This document shows positions 32,405 to 39,694 of a stretch of DNA of 39,694 bases, one piece after another. How positions within the stretch are numbered: position 1 is the stretch's first letter; the number at the start of each line of letters is the position of its first letter. The DNA lies in assembly GCA_947642475.1 (NCBI GenBank), contig CANRSQ010000006.1, positions 1 through 39,694 on the forward strand, written 5' to 3'. The notes under the pieces were generated by a model that had not been told where the DNA came from, ran no database searches, and saw nothing but the letters and a program-made list of their open reading frames with translations. A program made the translations under genes and the position numbers. The stretch is from an uncultured Mycoplasmatota bacterium. GTDB lineage: Bacteria > Bacillota_I > Bacilli_A > RF39 > UBA660.

Positions 32405-32893
32405 TTAACTTTCCTCCTTTATTCTATCAATCCAATTATCAATTTCTGTTTCATTAGTAACTAGTTTATCACTATAACCTTCAAACACAATGTTTAATTC
32501 ATCTTCAACGTTTGAATTAGGGCATAATGATTTTATTTCGTTAAAAGTTCTTCCAAGCCAGCCGGCATTCATCGCAAATGGTTTTATTACTTTATTTGAT
32601 AAATCATTTTGTGTTAAAAATGTCCTAATAGCAGGAACTGGTCTATACCACCATACAGGAGTTCCTAATATTATTTCATCATATTTTGTTAAATCTACGT
32701 TTATATCTTTTATTTCCGGTAAATGATTGCTTGCTTCACTATTGTGTTCATCATTTACAACAGTTTGATAATCACTAGAATATGGAATTACTGTTTCTAT
32801 CTCTAATATATCACAGTTTAATTTATCCTTTATTTTGTGTGCAATCATTTTTGTATTACCTGTGTATGAAAAATATACTACTAATTTATTCAT
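32405..32893 (-). CDS. Flavodoxin-like protein
   Basis: This 162-residue protein has a flavodoxin fold. The phosphate-binding loop is 'SYTGNTKMIA' (residues 9-18), and the flavin-contacting loop is 'LGTPVWWYRPVPAIRTFL'. It binds FMN and acts as a low-potential electron carrier or small quinone reductase. GGAGG lies 8 bases before the ATG. It is the first gene of the operon leading into the AhpD-like and cupin genes. The promoter has the spacing characteristic of MerR-activated promoters. Confidence 0.92.
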   Translation of the reverse strand: MNKLVVYFSYTGNTKMIAHKIKDKLNCDILEIETVIPYSSDYQTVVNDEHNSEASNHLPEIKDINVDLTKYDEIILGTPVWWYRPVPAIRTFLTQNDLSNKVIKPFAMNAGWLGRTFNEIKSLCPNSNVEDELNIVFEGYSDKLVTNETEIDNWIDRIKEES

Positions 32894-32937
32894 TCTATCA
32901 TCCTCCTTGACATATCTTGTTTTAATATGCTAGTATA

Positions 32938-32968
32938 ATTGGAACACCTAAACCTGACTTTAGGTCAA
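32938..32968 (-). promoter_or_regulatory. MerR-type promoter and operator of the flavodoxin operon
   Basis: On the minus strand TTGACC (32963-32968) and TCCAAT (32938-32943) are 19 bp apart. The dyad ACCTAAA-N6-TTTAGGT (32946-32965) fills most of the space. A 19-bp spacer with an internal dyad is the hallmark of MerR regulation, where the regulator untwists the DNA. The plus-strand MerR promoter region (TATAAT at 32934-32939) overlaps it, giving autoregulation. Confidence 0.72.
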
Positions 32969-32996
32969 TACTAAATTTAAAAACGGAGGTAAAAGT

Positions 32997-33434
32997 ATGT
33001 ATAGTATTGGTGAAGTATCAAAAATGTTTGATATTCCAGTATCAACTTTAAGATATTATGATAAAGAGGGATTACTTATAGATTTAGAAAAAGATAAATC
33101 TAGGATTAGAAAATTTAATGAAAATAATTTAGAGGCTTTAAGGGTAATTGAATGCTTAAAAAAATCTGGAATGCAGATAAAAGATATTAAAGAATTTATG
33201 CATTGGTGTTCTTTGGGCGATAAAACAATTACTAAAAGAAAAGAAATGTTTTTAAAACAAAAAGAAAATATTGAATTGGAAATTAAAGAGCTTCAAAAAG
33301 CCCTTAATATGATTAATTATAAATGTTGGTATTATAGTGAAATGGAAAAAGACGGCAATGAAAAAAGGATGAAAAATATCACCCTTCAAGATATGCCAAA
33401 GGAAATTAAAGAAATTTGGAAAAATGCACATTAG
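32997..33434 (+). CDS. MerR family transcriptional regulator
   Basis: This 145-residue protein is the only plus-strand gene in the window. A MerR winged helix covers residues 1-70 ('YSIGEVSKMFDIPVSTLRYY', 'DKEGLLIDLEKDKSRIRKF'). A dimerisation coiled coil follows (about 80-115), and then a short effector tail with one cysteine. GGAGG lies 7 bases before the ATG. It is divergent from the flavodoxin operon and almost certainly controls it through the 20-bp dyad in between. The stop codon overlaps the end of the convergent surface-protein gene. Confidence 0.92.
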   Translation: MYSIGEVSKMFDIPVSTLRYYDKEGLLIDLEKDKSRIRKFNENNLEALRVIECLKKSGMQIKDIKEFMHWCSLGDKTITKRKEMFLKQKENIELEIKELQKALNMINYKCWYYSEMEKDGNEKRMKNITLQDMPKEIKEIWKNAH

Positions 33435-33448
33435 TAGTGTATTTTTTT
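33425..33448 (+). terminator. Weak terminator overlapping the MerR and surface-protein stop codons
   Basis: TGCAC pairs with GTGTA (one G-U) around a 7-base loop and is followed by seven T residues on the plus strand. The loop contains both genes' stop codons. On the minus strand the stem has an additional mismatch. Confidence 0.4.
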
Positions 33449-36400
33449 ATACTTATTTTTTCTTATTATGAAGTGAGTAACAAATCCACCAAATACAATA
33501 ATAGTTCCACCAATTGCATAAGGAAGATAATTAGTTTTTTCTTCTTTTTTCTTTATTTCTTTCTTATCGTTATCTTTATTTATCTTTTCATTGGTAACTT
33601 CATCGGTACTATCTATTTCGTCATCTTTATATGAAATAATATATTTACCTAATCCGTCATCATCAAAAACAGCTTCATTATTTTCGTTAACTTTAGCATT
33701 TAACTCTACAACACTATTATCTGGTCTAACAACATAAACAGCAGCAAATGTTTTATCAGGATTTAATTTTATAACATGAATTAATGTTGTGTCAGATAAG
33801 TCAATTATGCTATTATCATCTGACTTTAAAGAAAGTTCATAAATTTCACTATTTTTTCCATAACGGTGTTTCTGGGCATCACTTAAAGTAAGTTTTTTAT
33901 AATCCAAAGAAACCTCACCATACTGGGCTAATACAGAATTTGGAATTTGAACATTAATATTGCCTTTTGTTATAGTTTTATATGTTTGTTCTTTCTTTGA
34001 TGAAGCATTAGCAATATTTTTATTAGAAGTTACTTTAGTACTTGTATTATTTTTCTGAGGTGCTTTTTTATTTATCCAGTTTACTTTTGCAGTTGCATAT
34101 CCAATATTTCCAGCTCTATCAACAAATTCAAATGTGTATTCAGCATTTTCGCGGAAAGTATAAGTTTTCTTACCATTTAAAACGGTAACTTCTTCACTTG
34201 GTTTTAAAGTTGCAACTACATCTTTATCCGTTGGCAAAGTTGTACTATATTCAATAGTTGCCGTTGGAGCTTTTTTATCAATCCAATTTACTCTGGCAGT
34301 TGCGGTACCTTTATGACCTACTCTATCAATAAATTCAAAGGTAAATGAACCATTTTTAGTGAATGTATATGTATCTTTTCCGTCATTATTTGTAACCGTA
34401 ACTTCTTCACTTGGTTTTAGGGTTACTACGACATCTTTATTTGTCCATTTTTTAGTATTATATTGGAAGTCAGCTGTTGGATTTTCTTTATCAATCCAAT
34501 CTACGGTTACGGGAATAATTCCGATATTTCCGTTTTTATCTTTGTATTGGAATTCAAAAGTTCCATTTTCAGTAAATGTATATTCATTACTAGCATTATT
34601 GTTAAATATTTGATAACCTTTTTCAAGTTCTAATGTGGCTTTAACGTCTTCTGTTGTTAGTTCTTCTGTTGAATATTTGACCTTGTATTGTGGTAATGGA
34701 GCAATCCAATTTACATCTACTGTGGCAGTACTGACATTTCCAGCTTTATCAACAAATTCAAAAGTAAATGAACCATTTTTAGTGAATGTATATGTATCTT
34801 TTCCGTCATTATTTAAAATTGTTACTTCTTCACTTGGTACTAATGTTGCGACTACTTCTTTATCAGTTATATTAGTTGTACTAAATTCAAATTCAGCAGT
34901 TGGAGCTTCTGTATCAATCCAATCTACGGTAATTGTTTTTTTGCCAACATTTCCTAATTCATCTTGGAATTCTAATTCTATACTATCATTTCTTGAGAAA
35001 GTAAGGGTTTTGCTTCCGTCTACTGGATCTTCAGAAATCGAAGCATCTGATATTACTGTTACATTTTCTTTATCAAATGTAAGGGTTGCGACTACTTCTT
35101 CATTTGTTATATCAGTAGTACTAAATTTTACATCTAATTTAGGTGGAGTTTTATCAATCCAGTCTACTTTTGCGGTTGCACTACCTTTTTTACCATTTTT
35201 ATCAACAAATTCAAAGGTAAATTCACCATTTTTAGTAAATGTATGAGTTTTTTTACCACCATTGTTAGTGACAGTAATTTCTCTATTTTCATTTACTAAT
35301 TCAGCAACGACATCTTTATTTGTTTTTTTAGAAATATCATAACTTACCTCAGCAAGTGGTATTTCGCTTACTGTTGGATTTTCATATAAGTTTAATACTG
35401 CAACTGAAACGAAAGATGTTAATGCGGGAGCATTAATTTCGGTAAACTTAATACTTACATATTTTGCAAGTCTAGGTTCATCAAAAGTTATTTTTTTAGC
35501 AGTACTATTATTAGCTAAATTATTTACAGATGCTGCCGTAGTCCAATTTGTATAATCTTCACTTACTAGTACGGTTATAGCTTTGGCTTTTCCAGTTTCA
35601 TATCCTCCCATAGCTGTTTTAGCATTAGCAAATGGAATATAATCTAACTCTGATACATATCTAGGTTCATCTAGTTCAAGAATAACATTTGCTTGTTGGA
35701 ATCCTTGACCAAATGAAGATTCTTTACTATACCATGCAGTATTGATATTTCCATCTAGCATATTACTGAAACTACCTTTACCATGAACTGCTGCCGCTTT
35801 AACACTAATTTTAGCTCTTGGAATAAATCTATTTGTTAATGAAGATGCATTTGTTGTAAATGTATAATGAACAGGTTTAGTTGTTGTATAAACACCGGTT
35901 GCGATCATTCTAACATAAACGACAACGTCTCCTTTAAATAGTGGGGTTGCATCTGAGAATGGTTGCCATTCACCGTTTACTGGATCTAGTGTCCATTCCA
36001 TTTTATTATTTACGCCATTGAAACGATTTTCAAAATCATCAATAGTTACACCACTAGCAGGGAAACTACCTTGTTTAATATCAATTGTAAAAATATTTGC
36101 TGCAGTTTTTGGTAATCCGCTAATATGAACTTTAATATCATTTTCTGGGGTAACATTTTCTAATTCTTCTTTTGTTAGTTGTACAAAACCATCAGCACAA
36201 TCTACCCAATTATCTCCACCATCTAAACTATATGACCAACTTGTTTGAGCACTTTGTAATTGCTTAGATAATACTATTTTACCAGCATTTGCTCCGTCAA
36301 ATGAGAAAGTAGCTATCTTATTATCTGTTATTCCTAAAAGCGCGTTAGCGATTACTGGAACTTCTTTAGTATAAATTGTATTTGCACCTGTTGCTTTTAC

Positions 36401-38413
36401 AGCTTTATGTAATGTTTCATCTTGTAATGTCATTAATTTAGCATAGTATGCTTGTGATGATGATTTTAATTTAGCTGCAAATCTTCTTGTTGAATCATAC
36501 ATTGGTAGTGGATGATAAGTATAAGCTTCAGCGACTTCTTCAGCTAAATTATATAAATCTTCATCTGTTTTTGTATCATCAGCAAGATATACATCGGTTA
36601 AACCAATCCATGCATCTAAATTGATTTTTTCTTCATTTAAAGCATCACGATAAATTTGTTCTAGTTTTTTCTTATCATTTTTATAAACATCGGCTTGTAA
36701 TAAAATAAACTTTGCTTTTTCATATTTGTCATATTCATTTTGAGCTTCTTGCCCAAGTAATATATAGGAACCTGATTGAATTCCGCCACTATTTGTAGCA
36801 TATCTAGTTCCCCAACCATTGACGGCACTACCACCAGTGTTAGCCCAGGCTGTATTAGCATTATTATACGCTAATTGCCATGCATTTTTTCCGCCACCAG
36901 CATTATATAAATAAATATAAGCAGCATGCCCAGGTTGTCCTACAACACGAGCAGGATATCCCCATACACCATAAAGGTTAGCTGATGTTTTTGATATTCC
37001 TCCACAAACGGCTCCTTCTTCAAATACTATCCATAGTTTAGGTTTTCCAGCTTGGTAAGTTATATTATAAGCAGATAAATTATACTTAGCATCCCACTTA
37101 TCATAATTTGCAGCACTATAATATTGTGGTCTACCATAACTATAGCCTTTTGTATATCCAAAATAATTACCCATGACATAAAACCTTTTAGCTCTATCTG
37201 GAAATCTCTTTAAAGAATAATCACGAAGCCACAATATTTCTTCATCATCAATGTTAGTCGCCATAACTTGTCGCATCTCATCTATAGTATAACTTTCAAA
37301 CATTGCATTTGATTCAAGTTTGTTATTTAAATGCATTTGTTTATAAATATCGTAACGTGTCACAGCATCTGAAAGTTGATTACCCCCAACCCATAAACCA
37401 ACGTTGGCCGCATGAGATAAAGATAGTGATACCATCATTTTCAAATATAAATCTTTATATTTTGTTCCTAATGCAGTTTCGTTTTCATTTTTCAAATCAT
37501 CTTTATATGCGTGATATAAATTACTAAGTACTTCAAGAGATCTTTCATATGTTCCACTTGGTTTTCCACCCATAGTCCATAAACGAAGTGCTTGTTCATC
37601 ATTTAAAAACCAATCTAACATTTGGGCGTGTTTAGGATCCTGGCCTAAGAATAAACGTAATCTATATTGACCAATATTTTTGATAAAATCTCTTTGAAGT
37701 AAGGTAAGTTTTAATTCGTCACTAACAGCACCTGATTGATATTTTGATTTAATAATTTCATCGTATTCTTCTACGGTTTTCATAACGTTTTTGTTATAAC
37801 CTTCTTTTACTAATTTAGCGTCACCCCATACGGCGTGGTCGCTAGCATCAGAAGCGCATCTATCGGCATAAAGTCTAATATAATTAGCATCTCTAACATC
37901 AATTCTAGCATAAACGGCATTATCTGAACCTTTTAAAGCAGAAGGGTTTTCTTCTGTTCTTAAAGTCCAATTTTCTCCGTCTTGTGAAGTATAAATATAG
38001 AATTTTACACCGTCACCAGCTTTTGATGTAGTATTTAAACCATAGTATGTAGTAAAATAAGCATAATCTTTATAATTACTAATGTCGTATTCGACAGTAG
38101 ATGTAGCGTGAGCCCAAATACCTTTTTTAATAACGGTTGCAGTTCCATCGATATTCATTGTTAAAGCGGCATTGTCTACTGTTTTATCAAGTCCGATAGT
38201 TTTCCAACCTATTTCAGCTTTCATATAAGGAATATCAGACAAATATACAACATCTTCTAATTTATCACTATCATAAGAAAGTGCTCCCTCTGTTTCAAGA
38301 TTTTTTTCTGTACTAGATTTAAATACATTAAAACCAGTAAATGTAACTGTTAATACAAGTATAATACAAAAAATTAATACATAAGTTTTTTTGAATTTCA
38401 AAAACTTCTTCAT
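33431..38413 (-). CDS. Large surface protein: NPCBM, transglutaminase-like, discoidin, six Ig-like repeats, C-terminal membrane anchor
   Basis: This is a 1660-residue extracellular protein. An N-terminal signal-anchor helix lies at about 9-28. An NPCBM-like domain (about 55-206) has the motif 'KKGIWAHATSTVEYDI'. A transglutaminase-like region centred on 'VFEEGAVCGGISKTSANLYG' (Cys470) and 'GQPGHAAYIYL' (His496) would be the catalytic part. TPR-like helices follow, then a discoidin (F5/8C) domain at about 865-1010. Six tandem 65-75-residue Ig-like repeats end in a Trp-Ile-Asp/Asn signature (about 1020-1440). After a Lys/Ser/Asn-rich linker and a beta domain, a C-terminal helix with a basic tail anchors it; there is no LPXTG. 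Carbohydrate adhesion and transamidation are inferred roles. AGGAG lies 7 bases before the chosen ATG; the TTG at 38419 is less likely. Confidence 0.9.
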   Translation of the reverse strand: MKKFLKFKKTYVLIFCIILVLTVTFTGFNVFKSSTEKNLETEGALSYDSDKLEDVVYLSDIPYMKAEIGWKTIGLDKTVDNAALTMNIDGTATVIKKGIWAHATSTVEYDISNYKDYAYFTTYYGLNTTSKAGDGVKFYIYTSQDGENWTLRTEENPSALKGSDNAVYARIDVRDANYIRLYADRCASDASDHAVWGDAKLVKEGYNKNVMKTVEEYDEIIKSKYQSGAVSDELKLTLLQRDFIKNIGQYRLRLFLGQDPKHAQMLDWFLNDEQALRLWTMGGKPSGTYERSLEVLSNLYHAYKDDLKNENETALGTKYKDLYLKMMVSLSLSHAANVGLWVGGNQLSDAVTRYDIYKQMHLNNKLESNAMFESYTIDEMRQVMATNIDDEEILWLRDYSLKRFPDRAKRFYVMGNYFGYTKGYSYGRPQYYSAANYDKWDAKYNLSAYNITYQAGKPKLWIVFEEGAVCGGISKTSANLYGVWGYPARVVGQPGHAAYIYLYNAGGGKNAWQLAYNNANTAWANTGGSAVNGWGTRYATNSGGIQSGSYILLGQEAQNEYDKYEKAKFILLQADVYKNDKKKLEQIYRDALNEEKINLDAWIGLTDVYLADDTKTDEDLYNLAEEVAEAYTYHPLPMYDSTRRFAAKLKSSSQAYYAKLMTLQDETLHKAVKATGANTIYTKEVPVIANALLGITDNKIATFSFDGANAGKIVLSKQLQSAQTSWSYSLDGGDNWVDCADGFVQLTKEELENVTPENDIKVHISGLPKTAANIFTIDIKQGSFPASGVTIDDFENRFNGVNNKMEWTLDPVNGEWQPFSDATPLFKGDVVVYVRMIATGVYTTTKPVHYTFTTNASSLTNRFIPRAKISVKAAAVHGKGSFSNMLDGNINTAWYSKESSFGQGFQQANVILELDEPRYVSELDYIPFANAKTAMGGYETGKAKAITVLVSEDYTNWTTAASVNNLANNSTAKKITFDEPRLAKYVSIKFTEINAPALTSFVSVAVLNLYENPTVSEIPLAEVSYDISKKTNKDVVAELVNENREITVTNNGGKKTHTFTKNGEFTFEFVDKNGKKGSATAKVDWIDKTPPKLDVKFSTTDITNEEVVATLTFDKENVTVISDASISEDPVDGSKTLTFSRNDSIELEFQDELGNVGKKTITVDWIDTEAPTAEFEFSTTNITDKEVVATLVPSEEVTILNNDGKDTYTFTKNGSFTFEFVDKAGNVSTATVDVNWIAPLPQYKVKYSTEELTTEDVKATLELEKGYQIFNNNASNEYTFTENGTFEFQYKDKNGNIGIIPVTVDWIDKENPTADFQYNTKKWTNKDVVVTLKPSEEVTVTNNDGKDTYTFTKNGSFTFEFIDRVGHKGTATARVNWIDKKAPTATIEYSTTLPTDKDVVATLKPSEEVTVLNGKKTYTFRENAEYTFEFVDRAGNIGYATAKVNWINKKAPQKNNTSTKVTSNKNIANASSKKEQTYKTITKGNINVQIPNSVLAQYGEVSLDYKKLTLSDAQKHRYGKNSEIYELSLKSDDNSIIDLSDTTLIHVIKLNPDKTFAAVYVVRPDNSVVELNAKVNENNEAVFDDDGLGKYIISYKDDEIDSTDEVTNEKINKDNDKKEIKKKEEKTNYLPYAIGGTIIVFGGFVTHFIIRKNKYKKIHY
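34341..34391. repeat. 51-bp exact direct repeat inside the Ig-like repeat region (copy 1)
   Basis: The segment is identical to 34764-34814. It encodes the 'DGKDTYTFTKNGSFTFE' part of an Ig-like repeat. The 423-bp offset keeps the reading frame, which suggests recent duplication or gene conversion between non-adjacent repeats. Confidence 0.85.
34764..34814. repeat. 51-bp exact direct repeat inside the Ig-like repeat region (copy 2)
   Basis: This is the partner of 34341-34391. It lies two repeat units nearer the protein's N-terminus. Confidence 0.85.
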
Positions 38414-38467
38414 ATACAACTCTCCTTAATACTTTTCCCTTCTATATATTAAATATTTTCTAATAAT

Positions 38468-38496
38468 ATATTATCGTTTTTTTGCAATTATGTCAA
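38468..38496 (-). promoter_or_regulatory. Promoter of the surface-protein gene
   Basis: On the minus strand a consensus TTGACA (38491-38496) and TAATAT (38468-38473) are 17 bp apart, about 55 bases before the start codon. Confidence 0.7.
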
Positions 38497-38529
38497 AAAA
38501 AATCGCTAAAATAGTATAAATTTTTTACT

Positions 38530-38556
38530 AAAAAAAGAACAATAATTATTTGTCCT
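38530..38556 (-). terminator. Terminator of the C39-VanZ operon
   Basis: GGACAA pairs with TTGTTC around a 7-base A/T loop and is followed by seven T residues on the minus strand. The stem overlaps the VanZ stop codon. Confidence 0.7.
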
Positions 38557-39181
38557 AAAATCCATATAATAACGAAGCCATAAAATATTCATTAAAGAAG
38601 AAAAACCTTCCTAAAAATATTACTAAAACAATAATAACCATTTCATATTTACAATAACGTCCCCCACTATCAAATTTAAATATCTTGTTAAATAATCTAA
38701 AAACAACAAAACCTATAAAGGCTCCTAAAGTATTTAAAATTAAATCATCAATATCGGCTGAACGATTATTTAAAAGTTGACTGGATTCAATAAGTAATGA
38801 AAATAAAAATCCAAAGCCTATAATAAAAGAAGGTCTATTTAATTTTTTCCAAATAAGCGGTACTAAAAAGCCAAAAGGAATAAATAAAATTATATTAAGC
38901 AAATACCCAGTAGTATCAATATTATTAGAAAAAGGCAAAACATTAATATATTCATATCTAACATCAAATTCTTTAAAAATACCATCCCAAATAGTTCCGC
39001 AGCCTGTAAAATAAAATATCCCAGTTATATATAGTGCAAATAAAATAAGTAAAAAAGCTCTTTTCCTATTAACCCCATAATTATATTTTTCCTTATAAAA
39101 GTAATTTAAAATAAATAATAAAATAATAAACGGAATAAAACAAGTTAAAACCTCATACTTAATCATAATAAATCTATCCAT
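38555..39181 (-). CDS. VanZ-like family membrane protein
   Basis: This 208-residue protein has about six hydrophobic helices and the VanZ motifs 'YINVLPFSNNI', 'NIILFIPFGFLVPLIW' and 'SADIDDLILNTLGAFIGF'. The same 'ADIDDLILNT.GA' motif is in the VanZ-like protein at 7494-7952, but the proteins otherwise differ. AGGTGATT precedes the ATG. It follows the C39-like peptidase gene by 12 bases and shares its transcript. The pairing with a cell-wall-type peptidase fits an envelope role; glycopeptide resistance is not implied. Confidence 0.87.
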   Translation of the reverse strand: MDRFIMIKYEVLTCFIPFIILLFILNYFYKEKYNYGVNRKRAFLLILFALYITGIFYFTGCGTIWDGIFKEFDVRYEYINVLPFSNNIDTTGYLLNIILFIPFGFLVPLIWKKLNRPSFIIGFGFLFSLLIESSQLLNNRSADIDDLILNTLGAFIGFVVFRLFNKIFKFDSGGRYCKYEMVIIVLVIFLGRFFFFNEYFMASLLYGF

Positions 39182-39193
39182 ATATTAATCACC

Positions 39194-39694
39194 TCAAACA
39201 CTAAACGACCATAAATTCTTAATTTGATCTTCTAACCTATCATAATCCCATAAAAGACTACTGCGCTTCTTACTATTAGGATCATTAACCATAATCTTTC
39301 CATTAGAAATACCAGTTAAAACAATAAAATGACCCTGAGTTGTAAAATCACCCTCACGCATACTTGCAATAATCGGATGTCCATTTTCAAGTTCACCAAA
39401 AACATTATTTTTAGATAAAGAAAGTTCCTTACCTTTAATTCCAAAAGCTGCACTACCACTAGTCATCAAACTCCAGCTAGTTCCAGTTCCATTAACATAA
39501 AAGCCATTATCTTCCGCATACTTGGCCACCTTATAAGGAGTAATATTACTATCACCAGTAAGACCAGAAGCCACCATTGCTAAAGACGTCGGCGCACATC
39601 CACTAATCGCAATTATATTTTCACCGTAAGAAGCATAACCCCATCTTTCATCCCACTGTAATAATAAAGGAATTTCACCTTTCCTTACCTTAAT
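39194..39694 (-). CDS. C39-like cysteine peptidase (5' end outside the window)
   Basis: The open frame continues to the right edge, so the N-terminus is missing; 166 residues are visible. The edge-proximal part contains 'LLLQWDERWGYASYG' and then the active-site segment 'SGCAPTSLAMVASG' with the nucleophilic cysteine. The histidine lies in 'TTQGHFIVLTGI' and the aspartate in 'VNDPNSKKR'. This is the peptidase C39-like family 2 pattern found in secreted or wall-linked proteins. A signal peptide would lie beyond the edge. An internal ATG at 39577 is not the start, because the catalytic cysteine is upstream of it. Confidence 0.87.
   Translation of the reverse strand: MKVRKGEIPLLLQWDERWGYASYGENIIAISGCAPTSLAMVASGLTGDSNITPYKVAKYAEDNGFYVNGTGTSWSLMTSGSAAFGIKGKELSLSKNNVFGELENGHPIIASMREGDFTTQGHFIVLTGISNGKIMVNDPNSKKRSSLLWDYDRLEDQIKNLWSFSV

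Noticed and set aside
34359-35246. Long plus-strand open frames opposite the surface-protein repeats
   Set aside because: They mirror the repeat codons of the minus-strand gene, have no ribosome binding site, and encode low-complexity Val/Ser/Phe-rich products. They are shadow frames.

Overview
The window is strongly A+T-rich. It uses the standard genetic code, with canonical AGGAGG-type ribosome binding sites close to almost every start and very short leaders. The gene families (GyrI-like, DUF3781, DUF1848, Cdd1, XRE regulators with membrane tails, VanZ, HelD, NPCBM/discoidin surface protein) point to a low-GC Bacillota chromosome, probably a gut-associated member of the Bacilli or Clostridia. 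The sequence alone does not settle the order. No rRNA, tRNA, CRISPR array, transposase, integrase or plasmid/phage replication gene is visible. About 40 genes are packed on the minus strand; a MerR regulator at 32997-33434 is the only convincing plus-strand gene. No gene-free stretch exceeds 300 bases; the longest gaps (about 100-200 bases) hold terminators and promoters.

Reading down the minus strand from the right edge, the order is as follows. A 5'-truncated C39-like cysteine peptidase and a VanZ-like protein (39694-38555) come first. Next is a 1660-residue membrane-anchored surface protein with NPCBM, transglutaminase-like, discoidin and six tandem Ig-like repeats (38413-33431). A flavodoxin / AhpD-like / cupin operon follows, divergent from the MerR regulator that probably controls it through a 20-bp dyad. 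Then comes a RhuM-N/membrane chimera followed by a DUF5131 radical-SAM-like gene and a DUF5661 gene. After these lie an acyl-CoA-synthetase-like enzyme, a hybrid histidine kinase that has lost its phosphoacceptor histidine, and a HelD-type helicase. Next is an unusual operon of glycosyltransferase, HipA-like kinase, P-loop kinase and Nudix hydrolase. A WYL regulator precedes a PfkB-SIS fusion protein, and a TetR-controlled ABC-2 transporter follows. Then come a full-length RhuM gene, two membrane-tailed XRE regulators, a second ABC-2 transporter, small genes and VanZ, and a third XRE regulator. The left part holds a five-gene DUF3781 / GyrI-like / coiled-coil / Cdd1 / DUF1848 operon, a second HipA-like kinase, and an FtsX-type ABC transporter.

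The most interesting signal is regulatory. An identical 17-bp element, CGAACAAATGTTATAAT, sits upstream of three operons: DUF3781-GyrI-Cdd1-DUF1848, RhuM, and RhuM-chimera-DUF5131. It reads as a LexA/DinR-like box fused to a perfect TATAAT -10 box, with a -35 box 17-18 bp upstream. This suggests a DNA-damage-type regulon joining two families that carry radical-SAM-type CX3CX2C motifs, a GyrI-like protein, a helix-hairpin-helix protein and RhuM proteins, none of which has a settled function. The GT2 / HipA-like / P-loop kinase / Nudix operon and the PfkB-SIS fusion are the other candidates for undescribed biochemistry.
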